Of a stretch of DNA of 64,000 nt, positions 59,101-64,000 are shown piece by piece (the stretch's first letter is position 1; each line of letters begins with the position of its first letter). The notes beneath the pieces are model-generated. The model ran no database searches, was not told the origin of the DNA, and saw nothing but the letters and a program-made list of their open reading frames with translations. The translations under genes were made by a program, and so were the position numbers. This stretch comes from Anolis sagrei (taxonomy: Eukaryota > Chordata > Lepidosauria > Squamata > Anolidae). The DNA lies in the NCBI RefSeq assembly GCF_037176765.1, contig NC_090025.1:176126040-176190039 (forward strand), in the 5' to 3' direction.

Positions 59101-62100
59101 ATGGGGAAAAGGAATGAGGCGGTCCCTAAGATATAAAGGTCCTTGGCCATTTTGAGCTCTAAATGTCAGGGTCAGTATCTTGTAAGAGATCCGATGTTCT
59201 ATTGGTAGCTATAGCGCAATTTAGAGGATATCTGGGGCAGGGGGGAACAACGAATCCCACCTCTGCTACCAAAGCAAGGGATGAAAAGGTATTATAAATG
59301 ACCGATGTTCTTGGTAGATATAACTGCCACCACCTCAGCTTCTATTGGCCTGAGGAACCAAAGGTGTGAATGTGTTGTAGGTAAGGTGTGTTTGAGCTCT
59401 TGATTCTTCTATTGCTTCTTCACTGGATGACTGGACTTTAAAGGGTTTGACAGACTTAGTTCTGAGGAGATGGATAGACTGAGGCATACACCAGTTAAAA
59501 GTGAACTAGAAAGAGTTTATTGAACTTGGAACAAATATCACCTCATAGCATGAGGGGTACAGAAGCGTAATTCAGTTGTAGAGACTTAGTTACTTAAACA
59601 AGTAGTTTCACTGACAGTAAAGCTTTTATCAACTGTGAGATTCCTTAAACACACTGCTCTATCTTTAGACACAGTATCACTTGAGAACAGATCCCTATCT
59701 GTCTCTCCCACAGGGCAAATAAGCTCTCTTATACTTTTCCTCAGTATAAACAGACAAGTCTTTCTGTTACTGATCCTATCAATACAGTAACCTTAGCCCT
59801 TGTCTGCTGCTTATTCCCTATTCTAAAGGCTCACTTAAAACTTTCTTTCCCTGTCAGATTCCTACTGTAGCTTCCTATCTTAAGATTTCATCCTTCTGTG
59901 TCTGATGTCAAGACACTTCTTTCTCCCTGTCAAAAGCTGGCAGCTTATTTCCCTCTCTTAACCGACTCCTCCCCCAATTGCTATACCCAATCAGGAGTCG
60001 GCTTGACTCCTCCTCCTGTCTCTGCTTGCCTTCCAAGGTGACAGCTACTGTCATGCAGGCTTCGGCCTTGTCGTCTTAAAGGTAGATTCCACTACAGTAG
60101 CCAATGCAGTTGTTGCAGAATCGGTGTAATATGGGATCTTATAGATGATCCCGCTAGCAGCCTGGCTGCCGCATTTTGGACCATCCGAATCTTCTGGGTC
60201 GTTGACTTCGTAAGGGCAGCATATAAGGCATTGCAATAGTCCAACCTCGTGGTGACTGTTGCATGGATTACCGTTGCCAATGCTTCTACCGAAAGGTAGG
60301 ATGCCAATTTCCTTGCCTGGCGAAGATGAAAAAAGGCCTGCTTACTTATGGCAATGATCTGGGCCTCCATCGTCAGCGATGAGTCCAACAGAACCCCAAG
60401 GCTTTTAACAGTGGCAGACGGAACCAGAGCTTCCCCATCGAAATCAGGCAGAGACTGGGTTAATTCTGGCGGCTGGCCGGGCCAGAGTATCTCAGTTTTT
60501 ACAGGATTGACTTTTAGTCTGCTTGCTCATAGCCAACTCATCACTGCTTCCAAACACAGCTTAAAGTTCTCAGGAATCGCAGTTGTTCCAGGTTCGAGAT
60601 GCAAGAGTAGCTGGGTATCATCTGCATACTGGTAGCACTCTAGGCCAAAGCTCCGCACCAGTCCAGCAAGTGGTCGGACGTAGATGTTAAATAACAGGGG
60701 CGAGAGGATAGCACCCTGGGGAACTCCACAGCAAAGGCAGGAGCTTTCAGAGCTTTGGCCTGACCACGCCACCCTCTGTCTCCGGTCCCGGAGAAATGAA
60801 TTGAACCATTTGAGGGCTAAACCTCGTACACCAGACATAGCCAATCGATGAATCGACGATGGATGTAGGTGAACTATCACTCCAAAACTCAAGGTCAATG
60901 CTCACCAAATCCTTCCAGTATTTTCTGTTGGTCATTGGAGTTCTGTGTGCCAAGTTTGGTTCAATTCCATTGTTCAGAATGCTCTTTGATTGTAGATGAA
61001 CTATAAATCCCAGCAACTGCAACTCCCAAATGTCAAGGTATATTTTCCCCAAAGTCCATCAGTGTTCACATTTGGGCATATTGAGTATTTGTGCCAAGTT
61101 TGTTCCATCACTGTTTGATCCATCACTGTTTGAGTCCACAGTGGATATAGGTAAACTGCAACTCCAAAACTCAAGATCAATGCCCACCAAACTCTTCCAG
61201 TATTTTCTGTTAGTCATGGGAGTTCTGTGTGCATATTGATTTGTGCATATTCATTTGGGCATATTGAGTATTTGTGCCAAGTTTGGTTCAATTCCATTGT
61301 TGGTGGAGTTCAGAATGCTCTTTGATCATAGATAAACTATAAATCCCAACAACTACAACTCCCAAATAACATAACCCCTCCCCCAACCCCACCAGTATTC
61401 AGATTTGGGTGTATTGGTTGCTATTTGTGCCAAATTAGGTCCAGTGAATGAAAATACATCCTGCATATCAGATATTTACATTGCGATTCATAACAGTAGC
61501 AAAATTAAAGTTATGAAGTAGCGGCATTAGGAAGGTTGAAAAACACTGTTCTAGAACATGTGGTCAATGTTTTCCCAATAATTTGTTGTAGTCCTTCTGG
61601 CTGTTTCCCCCACTTTCATACATGACAACTGTCACTCCAGAAAGCCTCCAGGAACAATAATTCTTAAAGCACAAGATGCAGTGCTTTAAAGAAGAAGAAC
61701 ATTATTTTTCTACCCCGCCTCCATCTCCCCGAAGGGACTCGGGGTGGCTTGCATGGGGCCCAAGCACAAGGCAGAATACAATTAAAAACAAAGCAAAAAC
61801 AATTAAGACAGCATAAAACAACGTAACAATAATAGCTAGCAACAACAATAACAGCAGACTAATTTTGGAGGGGTGGAGGAAAGACTACTACATGAACTAG
61901 TTAAAGGATAAGTGGTTTAGTAAGGTGGATAACAATGCAGGGGTGGGATGCTTTTCTGATCATGCCCCCTTTAAAAGAACGTAGAAGAAAACACTAGCCT
62001 TTTCTAGTTTTGAAAAAAAATGCACACAGACATAGAAGTTTTGAAGAAGTGTGACCCTTATGAGTGCTGGGAAATGAAAATCCATGAAACTCAGACTCAT

Positions 62101-63623
62101 GAGATTCCCCATTTTTAAGGAGAAGTTGCTGTCAGCTGCAAATTAAGACTTATTTCACAGAGGCAGGGAAAGTGGAAGAGAGAACATAACTCAGTGATAC
62201 TGAATGCAGTTTGTATATCAAAGACTGCCAGAATAATGTCATATTCAGTTTAAAAGATGTCATATAACAGGCGATGGGACAGATGTCTGCTGGAGATGCC
62301 AGAGAGTCTCATCAGTCAAACTTCTACCAGGTTAGAGGGACAAATTGCTTCACTTGGCATAAAGCAGCTTCTAGTGTCCTGTGAAATGGTAAAATCTCTC
62401 TTAGAGTGATCTAGCTCAGGATTCAGTGCTCATCCAAAAATGCTAATCATCATCATCTTTATTTTTAGATCTCCCTATCTCCCCTGGCAGACCCAGGGCA
62501 GTTTACACATACAAAGGCAAATACATTGCCCGGCATATACCAAAATATTACAACAATAAACATAATATGGAATAATAATAGCTTTGTATTAATCAAATGA
62601 AATGAAAAATCAAAATAGAAATAGAACAATGAATCACTAAACAAGTATGGTCAACAATAAAATATCTATCATAGTCAGCACAATTTAAAAAATAGATAAA
62701 CATTTGGCTGTTGGTTGCTCTTCACTGTACCATAACGACCATGAAATACAGATAGGACAACCTGCTTTTCAATGGAGTTACTAAAGTGCTTTAATCCTCC
62801 TCCTCCCCATAAGTCAAAGTGCAAAGATGCGTTTTTAGTAGGTATTTAAAAGAGAAGAATGGGAGCCATTTTTATTTCTTTCGGAAGGGAGTTCCAGAGG
62901 CAGGGAGCGATCACGGAGAAGGCTCCCTCTCTCATTCCCACCAGCCATGCTTATGACGGGAGGTGGGATCAAAACGAGGGCCTCCACAGTGCCCAGGATG
63001 GTCTGTATAGGGAGATGCGATTAGACAAATGCTCTCTCTACATTGACTTTGGAGATAAAAATTCTAATAAATATTAGGTACATCAGCAAATCACACAGCA
63101 TATCTGTCTTTCCTTCTCCCCCTTCTGCCACTTGACCTCCCTGCCTTCAGGGAGCTTCTTCTGCTGGCAATAAGAGAACATTAAACCTAATAATGAGTTT
63201 GTTCTGTAGCTGAAATGTTTATGCAATTGACATTACTTTTCACAGATCTGTGCCAACCTGGACACTGAAAAAATCATGTCATCTGAGAAATATAAATTCT
63301 ACCTTGATACTCACATCCCACAGCCAAAGAAGCAGTATGACCTGTCTGATCCAAGGTTACGGGTAAGGTCCTCTATATCTATGAAAACATCAATGGAGCA
63401 GAGAAACAATAACAAGATGCGACTAATTTCTGATCAAATTAGCAGAAACCCATGTTACTCCTTTACTCATCCTGATTTGGCATTTCCCCTCTTCAGGATC
63501 CTTTTGGACAACAGCTCAAGATGATAATGACCGAGATCTGTACTTATCTGGACTCGCCAAGCCTGACTACAGATTTTGGTTCTCAAACCTTTGAGCAACA
63601 GGTTGTGGAGCTTGAGAAGCATG
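56000..63623 (+). CDS. DHX58: DHX58 (LGP2), RIG-I-like RNA helicase, N-terminal part (runs off the right edge)
   Basis: LGP2 is a cytosolic dsRNA-binding ATPase without CARDs that tunes MDA5 and RIG-I signalling. Six coding exons join in phase (56000-56167, 56288-56489, 58225-58415, 63246-63362, 63497-63623; the first is the ATG exon) and give residues 1-268; human has 678. The start [20 protein letters not shown] matches human [20 protein letters not shown], directly at the helicase, with no CARD before it. Walker A is PTGAGKT (25-31), motif II DECH (131-134) and motif III TAS (167-169), positions equal to human. The exon after 63623 is outside the window. Introns rule out a retrocopy. Five coding segments are listed here; I count no sixth inside the window. 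Confidence 0.95.
56168..56287 (+). other. DHX58 intron with long G-run
   Basis: A 120-base intron with a G-run of about 14 at 56207-56220, a place where sequencing length errors are likely. Confidence 0.8.
56288..56489 (+). CDS. DHX58: DHX58 coding exon 2
   Basis: Codes [20 protein letters not shown] through [20 protein letters not shown] and EEMHVDLT. Acceptor TTGCCAG; ends one base into a codon at donor GTGGGT. Confidence 0.93.
56967..57685. repeat. Right arm of the inverted duplication in DHX58
   Basis: Read in reverse it follows 55864 back to about 55310: GACTGGATAGATCATGGGAA, then GTAGAGACAAAGCTACATCT, the MITE, TAGGGGCTATTTAATTCAG and a shortened LINE tail (57635-57685). By eye the inner part is over 90 percent identical and the outer part lower. 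A hAT MITE (57075-57296) has inserted since. Confidence 0.88.
57075..57296. mobile_element. hAT-type MITE, 222 bp, perfect 8-bp TSD
   Basis: Perfect duplications ATCTAAAC at 57067-57074 and 57297-57304. Its ends (CCATGATGGTGAACCTATG; GGTTGCCCATCATTG) are inverted. Confidence 0.88.
57765..58190 (+). mobile_element. CR1/L2-type LINE 3' end
   Basis: CACCTCATGTGTGGAATTCT, then CATAAGCCACCCTGAGAGCC; a degraded 3' end of the common family. Confidence 0.6.
58225..58415 (+). CDS. DHX58: DHX58 coding exon 3 (DECH box)
   Basis: Codes [20 protein letters not shown] through [20 protein letters not shown] to HILQ. Residue 170 is leucine where human has proline (TASPGTG). Acceptor ATGCAG, donor GTGAGC. 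Confidence 0.94.
58706..60850 (-). mobile_element. CR1/L2-type LINE, about 1.25 kb of RT, interrupted by an LTR
   Basis: The minus strand encodes RT text: [57 protein letters not shown], then [32 protein letters not shown] and, beyond the LTR, a C-terminal end and an (ATG)n tail at about 58708-58727. YADD is the RT active site. It is 5'-truncated. Confidence 0.85.
59210..60096 (-). mobile_element. Solo LTR (fossil), 887 bp, 5-bp duplication
   Basis: It interrupts the LINE cleanly: the LINE text runs up to GTAGC (59205-59209) and resumes after a second GTAGC (60097-60101). Short inverted ends and an AATAAA signal on the minus strand support an LTR. No internal region is present. It is younger than the LINE and the hAT that enclose it; the retroviral or Gypsy-like family was not resolved. 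Confidence 0.75.
61690..61930 (-). mobile_element. CR1/L2-type LINE 3' UTR, antisense
   Basis: TCTACCCCGCCTCCATCTCC, then GAAGGGACTCGGGGTGGCTT and GGGGCCCAAGCAC. Confidence 0.65.
62450..62990 (-). mobile_element. CR1/L2-type LINE 3' end, antisense
   Basis: CATCATCATCTTTATTTTTA start, CCAGGGCAGTTTACACATAC, then GAGTTCCAGAGGCAGGGAGC and GAGAAGGCTCCCTCTCTC, the complement of the family 3' end including the end of its ORF. Confidence 0.65.
63246..63362 (+). CDS. DHX58: DHX58 coding exon 4
   Basis: Codes [20 protein letters not shown], then [19 protein letters not shown] (human: LCANLDTWCIMSPQNC). Acceptor TTTCACAG, donor GTAAGG. Confidence 0.92.
63497..63623 (+). CDS. DHX58: DHX58 coding exon 5
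   Basis: Codes [20 protein letters not shown], then [20 protein letters not shown] and KH (human: [20 protein letters not shown]). It ends one base into a codon at GTAAGC. Confidence 0.93.
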
Positions 63624-64000
63624 GTAAGCATGTGGCAGAAAACAGAAAGGAAAAATGTATCCCCAATGACAGATTTTCCCCTTTTTTGATATCAGTGCTT
63701 TCCTACTTCAAATGACAGGATGCTATACCTCACAGGAAGGTATCACAACTACAGTAGAACAGGAAGGCTTAGAAGCTTTAGGTAAAACGGTTAGAATCTA
63801 AATATTATTGGACTCCATTCATCACCTCTAGCCATGCTAGATATCTGAAAGGCTGCTGGGAAATGCAAACCAACAACACCTGAAGAACTGCACAATTAAC
63901 CTCCCTGATATAAAACAATCCCAAGGAGAGTGTCTGCTGCAGGGACACTCACCAAGATGATAGCAGAGAAAGTAGCTTTGATTGGATCACACTCAGTTCT
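63624..64000 (+). other. DHX58 intron, right edge
   Basis: I see no continuation of the LGP2 protein here; the next exon should lie beyond 64000. Confidence 0.6.

Larger units (their letters stand above)
58505..61548 (-). mobile_element. hAT element with nested LINE and LTR, 8-bp TSD
   Basis: It starts CAGTGTTTCTCAGCCTG and ends AGGTTGAAAAACACTG, with flanks TTCTAGAG (58497) and TTCTAGAA (61549). It is the same family as 47348-48775 in the opposite orientation (shared: CAAAGAGCATTCTGAACTCC in reverse; TCACCTACATCC). A LINE (about 58706-60850) is inserted in it. It lies wholly in a DHX58 intron. Confidence 0.88.

Noticed and set aside
56000-63623. A sixth DHX58 coding exon inside the window
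   Set aside because: The five joined segments already run continuously from residue 1 to 268; the count of six given in the summary and gene entry should be read as five coding exons.
63720-63790. Continuation of DHX58 after 63719 (an AG acceptor and open frame)
   Set aside because: The translation shows no resemblance to the next LGP2 segment, so the next exon is taken to lie outside the window.

Overview
The window is nuclear DNA of a squamate reptile (lizard or snake), possibly iguanian. It shows spliced vertebrate genes with GT-AG introns, and a repeat load typical of squamates: BovB (RTE) LINEs, CR1/L2-type LINEs, tRNA-derived Sauria-like SINEs, many palindromic hAT MITEs with 8-bp target-site duplications (TSDs), Tigger-like MITEs and Penelope-like elements with terminal hairpins. 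The clade is inferred from repeat content. No marker in the window names a species.

Three host genes are present. (1) YARS2, mitochondrial tyrosyl-tRNA synthetase, plus strand, positions 1-5428. Its start codon lies left of the window; five exons are visible. (2) DNM1L (DRP1), the mitochondrial and peroxisomal fission GTPase, minus strand, from the ATG at 46813 down to the stop at 9410. All 19 expected coding exons except one small B-insert exon were found at splice-site resolution, plus the 39-nt A-insert exon; they join to 736 codons. It converges tail to tail with YARS2, the arrangement known in human. (3) DHX58 (LGP2), the CARD-less RIG-I-like dsRNA sensor, plus strand from 56000. Six coding exons (residues 1-268) are visible and the gene runs off the right edge. 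DNM1L and DHX58 are divergent, with about 9 kb of transposon-rich DNA between them. In human DHX58 is on another chromosome (17q21), so this adjacency is a rearranged synteny or an assembly join.

Layout: 1-5430 YARS2; 5430-9410 convergent 3' ends; 9410-46813 DNM1L, with a 13-kb intron 1 holding a 49/98-bp minisatellite; 46600-47050 the CpG-rich DNM1L promoter with NRF1-like and THAP11/ZNF143-like motifs; 47050-55980 a dense nest of hAT, BovB, CR1/L2, LTR-like and Penelope-like pieces; 56000-64000 the DHX58 5' half.

The most interesting structures are: an inverted duplication whose arms (about 55300-55860 and 56970-57685) flank the first two coding exons of DHX58; a set of Penelope-like insertions, including hairpin-only 240-bp copies, three of which have 13-bp TSDs; a BovB copy inside a hAT element with a 63-bp BovB patch pasted nearby; and a three-level transposon nest inside a DHX58 intron.

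YARS2 and DNM1L both serve mitochondria (translation and fission). DHX58 acts in cytosolic antiviral sensing and has no evident functional link to them. All homology statements come from reading the translated sequence against remembered family sequences; no database search was run.
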